From Tissierella_B sp964485455 (GTDB lineage: Bacteria; Bacillota; Clostridia; Tissierellales; Tissierellaceae), in the NCBI GenBank assembly GCA_964485455.1, contig CAZAJU010000118.1:1-5747 (forward strand): a DNA stretch of 5,747 nt. Direction: 5' to 3'. Position 1 is the stretch's first letter. Each line of letters begins with the position of its first letter. Under the pieces are notes generated by a model, which was not told the DNA's origin, made no database searches, and was given only the letters and a program-made list of their open reading frames with translations. Positions 1 to 5,037 of the stretch are shown here, piece by piece. The position numbers and the translations under genes were made by a program.

Positions 1-266
1 AAAGAAACTATTTTACCCATTTTTGCTCCAAAATTATTTTTAAATTTATATCCCAAAATAAATGATGGTATAAAAAATATAAGTGAATAGAATACTGTAT
101 AATGCAAGCCACTATTACCATCAGACCAAGGCTTTAAACCTATATATTTCAAAATAACATCTCCATAACACACTTTATCGCCAAAAGAAAAAACAAATAA
201 GATTCCTATAATAGACAGTAATAATGAAATTGAACCTACCCCTATTTTTTTATTATCTTGCTTCAA
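1..266 (-). CDS. Small membrane protein, partial (C-terminus beyond left edge)
   Basis: This open frame begins with TTG at 266-264 and runs without a stop to the left edge, giving 88 complete codons. A GGAGG ribosome binding site (complement of 275-279) lies 8 nt before the TTG. An in-frame ATG at 281-279 overlaps that site and has no ribosome binding site of its own, so TTG is preferred. After a short charged start (MKQDNKK) there is a hydrophobic helix at about residues 8-29. A loop with FGDKVCYGD and LKPWSDGNSG follows, then a second hydrophobic helix at about 55-72 and a basic stretch (YKFKNNFGAKMGK). It is therefore very likely an integral membrane protein with a probable extracytoplasmic loop. 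I do not recognise the family. It is the last visible member of the run of same-strand small genes, 83 nt after the DUF6440-like gene. Confidence 0.75.
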   Translation of the reverse strand, partial: MKQDNKKIGVGSISLLLSIIGILFVFSFGDKVCYGDVILKYIGLKPWSDGNSGLHYTVFYSLIFFIPSFILGYKFKNNFGAKMGKIVS

Positions 267-349
267 AATTAATACCTCCATAAAAATATTTTCATGATTA
301 TTAACACATAATTTAATACTGATATGATACAATTTAAGAACATTCCGAC

Positions 350-556
350 TTAACAGGTGCCACGGTCAATTAATACCTTGCCATCTGAATCCAACAATGG
401 TGTCATTGCATTCAAACCAGTACCAACAGTCATTAAGTAATTAACTCCTGTCTGTGTATCAACAACAATACATACTGTAATAAAATTAAAGCCAAATGCT
501 TGCTCTTCTTTTTCTTTTATTACAAATCTACTTTCTTTTTTATCTTTTCCAAACAT
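350..556 (-). CDS. DUF6440-like small protein
   Basis: This 68-residue protein starts MFGKDKKESRF. A longer in-frame reading reaches TTG at 622, but nothing before that TTG, or before the ATG at 574, looks like a ribosome binding site. GGAGG (complement of 568-572) lies 11 nt before the ATG at 556, so the short start is chosen. The sequence has no membrane segment. Its core, VDTQTGVNYLM, then a GTGLNAMTPLLDSDGK stretch, matches my memory of the DUF6440 family: small Firmicute proteins with a VD.ETGVNYL motif and a closing L.D.DGKP-like turn. The function of that family is not known to me. It probably folds as a small beta-rich domain in the cytoplasm. It follows the 141-aa membrane protein gene by 69 nt and may share its transcript. 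The family call is from memory and needs a profile search. Confidence 0.75.
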   Translation of the reverse strand: MFGKDKKESRFVIKEKEEQAFGFNFITVCIVVDTQTGVNYLMTVGTGLNAMTPLLDSDGKVLIDRGTC

Positions 557-625
557 ATAAATAAATTCCTCCATTAAATTATTATTTGTCAGTTTATTTC
601 TTAAAACATCCTCGCATCCCAATTT

Positions 626-1051
626 TTACTGCTGAGACTCAATAGAACCTGTGAAATAAGTCAAAAGAAAATATATCATAGGGATTAGAACAAATAAGAG
701 CTCCATAGCAAAGCCAACAACTAACCACATTTGCAAGCTTGAAGGCCATGGCCAAATAATTTGAATTATAACTCTTGATAACCATACAAGAACAAAGAAT
801 ACATAAAATACCTTTAATTCTATCAAGTCAGCGAATAATTGCTTTTGTACCATCATTAATAACAAACTAATTCCAGTTAACAAAAATGAAAAGCAAAAAT
901 TTATGTAGTTAATTGATTGGTATATTTCAATTGGAGCGTCAGGTATATATGAATACCATTTAAAAGAATACGGAACAGAAAAATGCCATATTCCAACTAT
1001 GCAACTAATAATACAAGCAATATTAAAAAATACTATTGCGATTTTCTTCAC
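626..1051 (-). CDS. Four-helix membrane protein, unknown function
   Basis: This 141-residue protein starts at GTG (1051-1049), with a GAGG site (complement of 1059-1062) 7 nt upstream. It has four hydrophobic segments at about residues 4-22, 48-68, 78-100 and 106-133. Aromatic-rich loops join them, including WHFSVPYSFKWYSYIPDAP between helices 1 and 2 and WPWPSSLQ between helices 3 and 4. It is an integral membrane protein. No catalytic or transport motif is visible and I do not recognise the family with confidence. The leader contains a 7-bp inverted repeat (1089-1095 with 1129-1135) that could regulate it. The stop codon is followed after 69 nt by the DUF6440-like gene. Confidence 0.85.
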   Translation of the reverse strand: MKKIAIVFFNIACIISCIVGIWHFSVPYSFKWYSYIPDAPIEIYQSINYINFCFSFLLTGISLLLMMVQKQLFADLIELKVFYVFFVLVWLSRVIIQIIWPWPSSLQMWLVVGFAMELLFVLIPMIYFLLTYFTGSIESQQ

Positions 1052-1088
1052 TTCAATACCTCACAAATTGTAATTTATATTTTTTATA

Positions 1089-1135
1089 GGTCACATTTTC
1101 CTATAACTACGCCGTATAATATAAATATTGTGACC
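1089..1135 (-). promoter_or_regulatory. Inverted repeat in leader of the 141-aa membrane protein gene
   Basis: GGTCACA at 1089-1095 pairs perfectly with TGTGACC at 1129-1135 across a 33-nt AT-rich interior. It lies between the stop of the 79-aa gene (1141) and the GTG start at 1051. It could be an operator, an RNA hairpin or the remnant of a small mobile repeat. The interior includes the motif shared with 2395-2423. Confidence 0.4.
1106..1134. repeat. Intergenic repeat, copy D of C/D pair
   Basis: This 29-bp stretch matches 2395-2423 at 23 of 29 positions without gaps. The shared core is ACTACG, then TAATATAAAT, then GAC. It lies 6 nt beyond the stop codon of the 79-aa gene and overlaps the inverted repeat at 1089-1135. 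Confidence 0.6.
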
Positions 1136-1140
1136 CAAAA

Positions 1141-1380
1141 TTAATCTTTTTTTCCAAAACCTATAATAGAAGCTAATAACCCTAAAAGCACAATTAAATA
1201 CTCTATACCTCCAAGGTTAGAATTAGTGTCAACTACAATTATCCCCCCTAATAAAGTAATATTAATGCCTAATAGCATTATTTTAATACCAGAAGCACCT
1301 TTCCTAAATCCTGAAACAACAAAAGTTACTATTAAACCTAATATGGCTAAAAATATTAGCATTATTGGTATGCGTGCCAT
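1141..1380 (-). CDS. Small three-helix membrane protein
   Basis: This 79-residue protein starts at ATG (1380-1378), with GGAGG (complement of 1388-1392) 7 nt upstream. There are three hydrophobic segments at about residues 5-22, 31-50 and 58-76. A short basic loop (GFRKGASGIK) separates the first two, and the protein ends in GFGKKD. The basic loop and tail suggest those parts face the cytoplasm. No family is recognised and no catalytic residues can be picked out. It follows the 134-aa lipoprotein gene by 86 nt. Confidence 0.8.
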   Translation of the reverse strand: MARIPIMLIFLAILGLIVTFVVSGFRKGASGIKIMLLGINITLLGGIIVVDTNSNLGGIEYLIVLLGLLASIIGFGKKD

Positions 1381-1436
1381 TTTTATTCCTCCTTTTTAAT
1401 TTAAAATTTGATACAGTTATGTCAAAATATTCTACT

Positions 1437-1460
1437 GATGCGACGCTATACTTGAATTAT
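1437..1460. repeat. Intergenic repeat, copy A of A/B pair
   Basis: This 24-bp stretch matches 1924-1947 at 23 of 24 positions; both contain GACGCTATACTTGAATTAT. Positions 1447-1461 form a near-perfect 15-bp palindrome with one mismatched pair. It lies 6 nt beyond the stop codon of the 134-aa lipoprotein gene, and upstream of the 79-aa gene. Confidence 0.8.
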
Positions 1461-1466
1461 ACGAAA

Positions 1467-1871
1467 TCAATTTACATATATTCCTTTAAATATTGTTTCT
1501 TCACCGTTTTGTTCTAATGTTATAGTGTCATAAATATCTGATGGAAAAGGATATACTTCATACACAACTTGTCTCATTTTATATAAAGTACCTGTTTTGA
1601 ATTTTATTTTCAGAATAGTACCATTTAATTCATAATCAATGTTTTCGTATGACTTTTCAGTTCCATTAAATATGATATATTTATGTTCTTTTTTTTCAAG
1701 AGAATATATTCCATCGTCTTTTAATTGTAATTCAAGCAATATTTCTTCCAGTCGACTATCCTGATTGCTCATAACTTCTTTTAATGTCACAACTTTGGAA
1801 GGTTTGTTTGAGCAACTACTTATCAAAAATACTATAACAATTCCCAATATCACCATCAGTATCTTTTTCAA
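1467..1871 (-). CDS. Small lipoprotein, unknown function (134 aa)
   Basis: The start is TTG (1871-1869), with GGAGG (complement of 1879-1883) 7 nt upstream; no ATG competes. Residues 1-20 form a lipoprotein signal peptide: MKK, a hydrophobic core, then the lipobox LISSC with the modified cysteine at residue 20. The mature part of about 115 residues is hydrophilic and appears rich in beta strands (YIIFNGTEKSYENIDYEL, LKIKFKTGTLYKM, VVYEVYP). It should be anchored to the outer face of the membrane. I do not recognise the domain. Both flanking gaps carry the same 24-bp repeat (1437-1460 and 1924-1947), which makes this gene plus one repeat look like a unit. Confidence 0.85.
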   Translation of the reverse strand: MKKILMVILGIVIVFLISSCSNKPSKVVTLKEVMSNQDSRLEEILLELQLKDDGIYSLEKKEHKYIIFNGTEKSYENIDYELNGTILKIKFKTGTLYKMRQVVYEVYPFPSDIYDTITLEQNGEETIFKGIYVN

Positions 1872-1885
1872 GAAAAATCCTCCTT

Positions 1886-1920
1886 TATATAAATAATTTT
1901 TGTTTTTATATCATTACTTC
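1886..1920. repeat. Shared leader sequence, copy 1
   Basis: TATATAAATAATT followed by a T-rich stretch ending in ATTACTT resembles 2686-2720, with a few substitutions and a one-base indel. Both copies sit just upstream of the ribosome binding site of a small gene (134-aa lipoprotein here, 66-aa membrane protein there). This suggests duplicated promoter or leader DNA. Confidence 0.55.
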
Positions 1921-1923
1921 TAA

Positions 1924-1947
1924 GATGTGACGCTATACTTGAATTAT
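1924..1947. repeat. Intergenic repeat, copy B of A/B pair
   Basis: This is the second copy of the 24-bp repeat at 1437-1460, differing at one base. It lies 5 nt beyond the stop codon of the 131-aa lipoprotein gene, the same relative position as copy A. Confidence 0.8.
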
Positions 1948-1952
1948 TTTGA

Positions 1953-2348
1953 TTATTTAAAACTGTTCTCGAATATATCAAAAATTTGCGTTATTTGACT
2001 TCCCTGCTTTCGTACATATTCATCATCCGTAGCTAATTGCCATCCATAAGTTTTGTATTCTTCCCAATTTTTATTGCTTATTGGTTTTAAATTATATTCT
2101 TCTTGAATAGCTATAAATCCATCTGCATAATCAATAAGGGCTTGGTTAAAAGCTTTGTCAGTATCTTTAAAAATTGGCATTTCATTCTTGTTAATCCCTA
2201 TGGCATAAGCTTCGTTGCCACTCTTTAAAAAATCGCCTCCAAGCTTACTTATATCATATTCTCCTACTACTTCACTATTTGAGTTTACACAAGCAGTTAT
2301 CATTAATACAATATATATTGTAAGTAAAATAATAAAATATTTTTTCAC
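1953..2348 (-). CDS. Small lipoprotein, unknown function (131 aa)
   Basis: The frame is open up to 2456, but the extra 36 residues have no ribosome binding site and run through repeat DNA. GGAGG (complement of 2356-2360) lies 7 nt before a GTG at 2348-2346, and starting there places a clean lipoprotein signal at the N-terminus. That signal is VKKYF, a hydrophobic core, then the lipobox MITAC with cysteine at residue 20. The mature part of about 110 residues is mostly polar and probably helical: KDTDKAFNQALIDYADGFIAI, EEYNLKPI, NWEEYKTYGWQ and a final helix ITQIFDIFENSF. It should be tethered outside the membrane. The family is not known to me; small helical lipoproteins of this kind occur as orphan genes in Clostridia. 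It follows the 66-aa gene by about 110 nt. Confidence 0.85.
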   Translation of the reverse strand: MKKYFIILLTIYIVLMITACVNSNSEVVGEYDISKLGGDFLKSGNEAYAIGINKNEMPIFKDTDKAFNQALIDYADGFIAIQEEYNLKPISNKNWEEYKTYGWQLATDDEYVRKQGSQITQIFDIFENSFK

Positions 2349-2394
2349 ATTTTTACCTCCGTAATTTTGAGTTGATATTGCATAAAATTCTACT

Positions 2395-2423
2395 ACTACG
2401 ACCTGTAATATAAATGTTACGAC
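2395..2423. repeat. Intergenic repeat, copy C of C/D pair
   Basis: This is the counterpart of 1106-1134 (23 of 29 identical). It contains an imperfect palindrome at about 2405-2420 (GTAA ... TTAC). It lies in the gap between the 66-aa gene and the 131-aa lipoprotein gene, 36 nt beyond the stop codon at 2460. Confidence 0.6.
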
Positions 2424-2459
2424 ATATAAACTGTCTAAGTAAATATTTTTAATCAATCG

Positions 2460-2660
2460 TTAGTTAAAAGCAGGTGAAGCCACTCCAGCTAAAATAATTA
2501 AAAGAGATATGGCTGCAATTAATATGTTTTTTCCAGAAGCATTTTTATCTTTAGTAATTTCAACAAGACCATAAGAGAAAGAAAACATGAATACAAATGG
2601 CCAAATAAACCAAGTCCAGTAATAGAAAACTCCAATTCCTTTCATAAGTCCAATTAACAT
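2460..2660 (-). CDS. Small two-helix membrane protein (66 aa)
   Basis: The start is ATG (2660-2658), with a long GGAGGGG site (complement of 2666-2672) 5 nt upstream. Residues about 10-32 form an aromatic-rich hydrophobic helix (GVFYYWTWFIWPFVFMFSF). A short charged linker follows (EITKDKNASGK), then a second helix at about 46-62, ending SPAFN. It is a small integral membrane protein with no recognised family. It is the first gene of the small-gene run, about 410 nt beyond the 515-aa secreted protein gene. A promoter in that gap is therefore likely, although I could not place one convincingly. Confidence 0.75.
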   Translation of the reverse strand: MLIGLMKGIGVFYYWTWFIWPFVFMFSFSYGLVEITKDKNASGKNILIAAISLLIILAGVASPAFN

Positions 2661-2685
2661 TTTGACCCCTCCTTGTACTTTATCA

Positions 2686-2720
2686 TATATAAATAATTCT
2701 TGATTTACATAATATTACTT
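2686..2720. repeat. Shared leader sequence, copy 2
   Basis: This resembles 1886-1920 (TATATAAATAATT, then a T-rich stretch ending ATTACTT). It lies directly upstream of the ribosome binding site of the 66-aa membrane protein gene. Confidence 0.55.
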
Positions 2721-2729
2721 ATGTTCAAC

Positions 2730-2747
2730 TAATCTAATAATAGATTA
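2730..2747. promoter_or_regulatory. Perfect 7-bp inverted repeat upstream of the 66-aa gene
   Basis: TAATCTA (2730-2736) and TAGATTA (2741-2747) are exact reverse complements with a 4-nt centre. The site lies about 70 bp upstream of the 66-aa gene and has no T-run on the minus strand, so it fits an operator better than a terminator. AT-rich DNA makes chance palindromes fairly likely. Confidence 0.3.
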
Positions 2748-2957
2748 TCATATTTGTTATTCATTTTCCAATTATAACGAGGTTTAAATATCCCCTACTT
2801 CTGAAATTGGCTTGATTCCATATTCTACATAGTGGGTAATTTATTGAAGCTATCAAACATCCTATTCTTATTTAAATGAGTTATACTTAGCAACAAGATG
2901 TAAAATAAGATATTATCCAAGGCTAACTGGAATGCATAATATATTAGTATTACATTA

Positions 2958-3044
2958 TTATATCCTGTCATATCTCTTGTTCTCTAATAGTTCTACTATC
3001 TCATTTCTAATAGACTCTAAATGCTTTTCATTTACTCTGCTTTC
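2958..3044 (-). pseudogene. Possible C-terminal gene remnant
   Basis: Twenty-eight sense codons before a TAA at 2958-2960 encode a charged, amphipathic helix-like sequence containing SIRNEIVELLENKRYDRI. The frame is closed by TGA at 3045-3047 and has no start signal. The residue pattern is much more protein-like than the other frames here, but the segment is short and could be chance. Confidence 0.25.
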
Positions 3045-3058
3045 TCAATAATGGACCA

Positions 3059-3091
3059 CTTTGTACTATCCTCTTATAATCTTTGTACTAT
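3059..3091. repeat. 11-bp direct repeat around the stop of the 515-aa gene
   Basis: CTTTGTACTAT occurs at 3059-3069 and again at 3081-3091, 22 bp apart. The stop codon of the secreted protein gene (3074-3076) lies between the copies. Twenty-two is not a multiple of three, so gain or loss of one unit would change the C-terminal reading frame. Confidence 0.75.
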
Positions 3092-4621
3092 ATCTTCTTC
3101 CCCAAACAAATGAGCAACTCTAAATCTTACACTATGCGATGAGTTAGGATCAAGGAATTTTACCTCTGTTCCTCCTCTATATAGTTTAACTGGCTCTGTT
3201 ATTCCAATATTTGAAGTTGCAATTTGACCATATACTACTGCCCAGTCATTATTGGTGTCTGTGTTTACCGCTGCAAAGTCTACAGGAATTTTTCCAGCTA
3301 ATTTTACATATCTCTTAACAGTTGCTGGTACTTGATAATCCCATTCAAATGTTGCTGTCTCCATATTTTTAAGTGCAATACTTGGCTTATCGTTACTGTT
3401 TTGAACACCAGTATAATCAAAGCTTCCATCTACTAATGCCTTGCTATCATAAGAGTACATTATATTAAGTTGGTTTCTATTTACTCCCGTAGTAATAGCT
3501 TTTTGTGCTGCAGTCATAGATGCAGGATTCTTTATATCAAAAGCACCTTCTGCAAATGATATAAACTGATACTTTGCTCTTATTTTATATTCTACTCCCG
3601 CCTTTACAACAGGAGCCTTTGTTACTGTGGACGTTGTCCTTGTTAATGTCTGTTTACTTGAATTAAATGGGTCTAACGGATCAATAGTTCTCTTAAATCT
3701 ATCAACTACTTTCCCAGTTGCTTTTTCTACAAGTTCAAATTCCGTCATTACTATATCTGATTTTCCTTCTCCTTCTACATAGAAATTGAAGTTGATCGGG
3801 TAGCCGAAAAGCAATCCAAGTGCTCCTGCTGATTTAAACACTCCAGAACTTTGACCTATTCTAATATCGCTTGTTGATGTCATTCCGTAAGGATCTGTAT
3901 TTATTGAGTACGTAGACTTAAATGTACCATCTGGATTTATTGTTTTTATATCAATAAGATTGGATCCAGGACTATATACGTAATTTGAAAGACCATTCCA
4001 AGCACCTCTTGATGTTCCATTCTTATAAAATAAAGAATAACCATTTGAGCCATACATCTGCTTTACAAAAGGAATTTCCTTACTTAAGCCTAAACCATAG
4101 TCAGTAAAGGTAATGAATCCACCAAGTGCCGATTGTTCATAATTGAATACTGGGTGTATCATTGCACTTAACTTATTACCACTTACTGTTACACTGTACT
4201 TCGCTGGCTGGTCTATAAATTTTAACATATCACCAATATGAAGGTTTGGATGGTTCGACTCGGCCTGTATTACAACCTTCTTTCCCTGACTTATAGCCTG
4301 TTGAACTTCATATGGCAAGGTAAATGAAATAGGATAACCACCTGATGGGATAAAGTACCTTTCAAGGTGTCTCAAATCTTCAACTAACGAGTCGTTTACT
4401 GTAATTCCCTGCTTTACATTTTTCCAATAGCCTCCACTGTAATGCCAGGCTTCAATGGTTTCATAGTGGTAGAAACTACCTATTTTCTCAAGCTTTGGAT
4501 CAAGTTTTTCTTGAAATGTAAATTCTATCTCAGATGCAGCTATTGCATTATCCGGGAAAGCCTGAAAAAACAATAAAATCATAAATATAAGTAATGTCAC
4601 TACACTTATTTTTCTTTTCAA
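3074..4621 (-). CDS. Secreted protein of unknown function (515 aa)
   Basis: The start is TTG (4621-4619), with GGAGG (complement of 4629-4633) 7 nt upstream. Residues 1-28 are a classical signal peptide: MKRK, a long hydrophobic core, and AIA before the likely cleavage site at residue 28/29. No lipobox, LPXTG motif, SLH repeat or C-terminal membrane helix is visible, so the protein is probably released or held non-covalently at the wall. The mature part is rich in Gly, Ser, Thr, Tyr and Phe with alternating beta-strand patterns. Examples are SGGYPISFTLPYEV, KKVVIQAESNHPNLHIGD, YSVTVSGNKLSAMIHPVF and SVRFRVAHLFGE. This suggests several beta-sandwich domains. There are no cysteines in the mature part. 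Clostridial secreted proteins with DUF5704-type or Ig-like domains are a possible match, but I cannot confirm this. The last residues (EEDIVQRL) are reached just inside an 11-bp direct repeat, so the C-terminus may have been altered recently. It is separated from the small genes by a 413-bp gap and is probably transcribed alone. Confidence 0.9.
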   Translation of the reverse strand: MKRKISVVTLLIFMILLFFQAFPDNAIAASEIEFTFQEKLDPKLEKIGSFYHYETIEAWHYSGGYWKNVKQGITVNDSLVEDLRHLERYFIPSGGYPISFTLPYEVQQAISQGKKVVIQAESNHPNLHIGDMLKFIDQPAKYSVTVSGNKLSAMIHPVFNYEQSALGGFITFTDYGLGLSKEIPFVKQMYGSNGYSLFYKNGTSRGAWNGLSNYVYSPGSNLIDIKTINPDGTFKSTYSINTDPYGMTSTSDIRIGQSSGVFKSAGALGLLFGYPINFNFYVEGEGKSDIVMTEFELVEKATGKVVDRFKRTIDPLDPFNSSKQTLTRTTSTVTKAPVVKAGVEYKIRAKYQFISFAEGAFDIKNPASMTAAQKAITTGVNRNQLNIMYSYDSKALVDGSFDYTGVQNSNDKPSIALKNMETATFEWDYQVPATVKRYVKLAGKIPVDFAAVNTDTNNDWAVVYGQIATSNIGITEPVKLYRGGTEVKFLDPNSSHSVRFRVAHLFGEEDIVQRL

Positions 4622-4746
4622 TTTATCTCCTCCTTTTTAATTCCAATAATTTCTTCTTTATATTACTTAAAATAGACGGGAGTTATTCAGTAAATAGTAG
4701 TTAGTGGTTAGTAGGTAGTAGAAAGGCATTAGTAGAAGAGATTCGG

Positions 4747-4802
4747 TACAAAGGAATTAGTACAAAGGATTAAGTTCAAAGGATTAAGAAAAAGGCATAA
4801 AA
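4747..4802. repeat. 14-bp tandem repeat, three clear copies plus one degraded
   Basis: The copies are TACAAAGGAATTAG (4747-4760), TACAAAGGATTAAG (4761-4774), TTCAAAGGATTAAG (4775-4788) and a weaker AAAAAGGCATAAAA (4789-4802). They lie between the hairpin and the secreted protein gene. A related word occurs inverted at 3073-3089, at the other end of that gene. Confidence 0.8.
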
Positions 4803-4824
4803 AAAGATGTTATACAAGCATCTT
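4799..4824 (-). terminator. Probable weak intrinsic terminator or attenuator (minus strand)
   Basis: Read on the minus strand, AAGATG (complement of 4819-4824) pairs with CATCTT (complement of 4804-4809) across a 9-nt loop, and a run of T follows immediately (4803 down to 4799). The stem is only 6 bp and not GC-rich. It could end transcripts arriving from the right, including from the insertion sequence, before they reach the secreted protein gene. Confidence 0.45.
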
Positions 4825-4957
4825 AGTCAATTCCTAATCATTTATTGGATTTGTTATTTATTATTGTAAAATGCATATAATACTACATAATTAATTGGAT
4901 GATTCTTATCAACTTAAAAAGGCTATTATGAAATAAAATAATTTACATTTCCATGAG

Positions 4958-4989
4958 GGAAAGATAATTCCTTCGTGGGGTATCTTTCT
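4958..4989. promoter_or_regulatory. Stem-loop with 8-bp perfect stem
   Basis: GAAAGATA (4959-4966) and TATCTTTC (4981-4988) are exact reverse complements around a 14-nt loop. It stands right before the 18-bp palindrome at 4992-5009. No clear T-run follows on either strand. It may be a regulatory RNA structure or a second protein-binding site. Confidence 0.4.
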
Positions 4990-4991
4990 TC

Positions 4992-5009
4992 ATGTTTATA
5001 TATAAACAT
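4992..5009. promoter_or_regulatory. Perfect 18-bp palindrome, operator-like
   Basis: ATGTTTATATATAAACAT is its own reverse complement with no mismatch or spacer. It is 6 bp upstream of an AAGGAGG ribosome binding site at 5016-5022 in front of the plus-strand ORF. Such symmetric sites typically bind dimeric repressors. The regulator is not identifiable here. Confidence 0.5.
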
Positions 5010-5037
5010 TACGGGAAGGAGGATACAAAAAAATACA

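Larger units (their letters stand above)
2661..3073. other. 413-bp gap with no intact gene; possible gene remnants
   Basis: No ORF with a start and ribosome binding site was found on either strand. Two short minus-strand stretches read like protein. 2958-3044 gives 28 residues (ESRVNEKHLE, then SIRNEIVELLENKRYDRI) before a stop, and looks like a helical C-terminus. 2784-2840 gives 18 residues (ITHYVEYGIKPISEVGDI). They are in different frames, neither has a start signal, and stops lie just before each. They may be the eroded 3' ends of lost genes. The right part of the gap holds an 11-bp direct repeat, and the left part holds the leader of the 66-aa gene. Confidence 0.5.
4622..4925. other. 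304-bp non-coding stretch upstream of the secreted protein gene
   Basis: No gene is supported. From right to left it holds AT-rich DNA (4825-4925), a hairpin with a T-run on the minus strand (4799-4824), 14-bp tandem repeats (4747-4802), a low-complexity TAGT-rich run (about 4690-4736), and the leader and ribosome binding site of the secreted protein gene. A TAATAT box is present in the leader, but no matching -35 element was found, so no promoter is called. Confidence 0.6.

Noticed and set aside
557..622. N-terminal extension of the DUF6440-like protein from a TTG at 622
   Set aside because: There is no ribosome binding site before TTG 622 or ATG 574. GGAGG at 568-572 fits ATG 556, and the shorter protein matches the expected small size of the family.
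1390..1425. TTGACA with TAAATT 16 bp downstream on the minus strand as a promoter for the 79-aa gene
   Set aside because: The -10 match is only 4 of 6, and transcription would start inside the ribosome binding site.
1106..2423. CRISPR array
   Set aside because: The repeats are few, diverged, irregularly spaced and separated by genes.
2349..2456. N-terminal extension of the 131-aa lipoprotein
   Set aside because: It would bury the lipoprotein signal peptide inside the protein and would read through repeat DNA. The GTG at 2348 has an ideal ribosome binding site.
1..2660. Classical integron cassette array
   Set aside because: The one-direction layout with repeats after stop codons is reminiscent, but no attC-type arms (GTTRRRY and its partner) and no integrase are visible.
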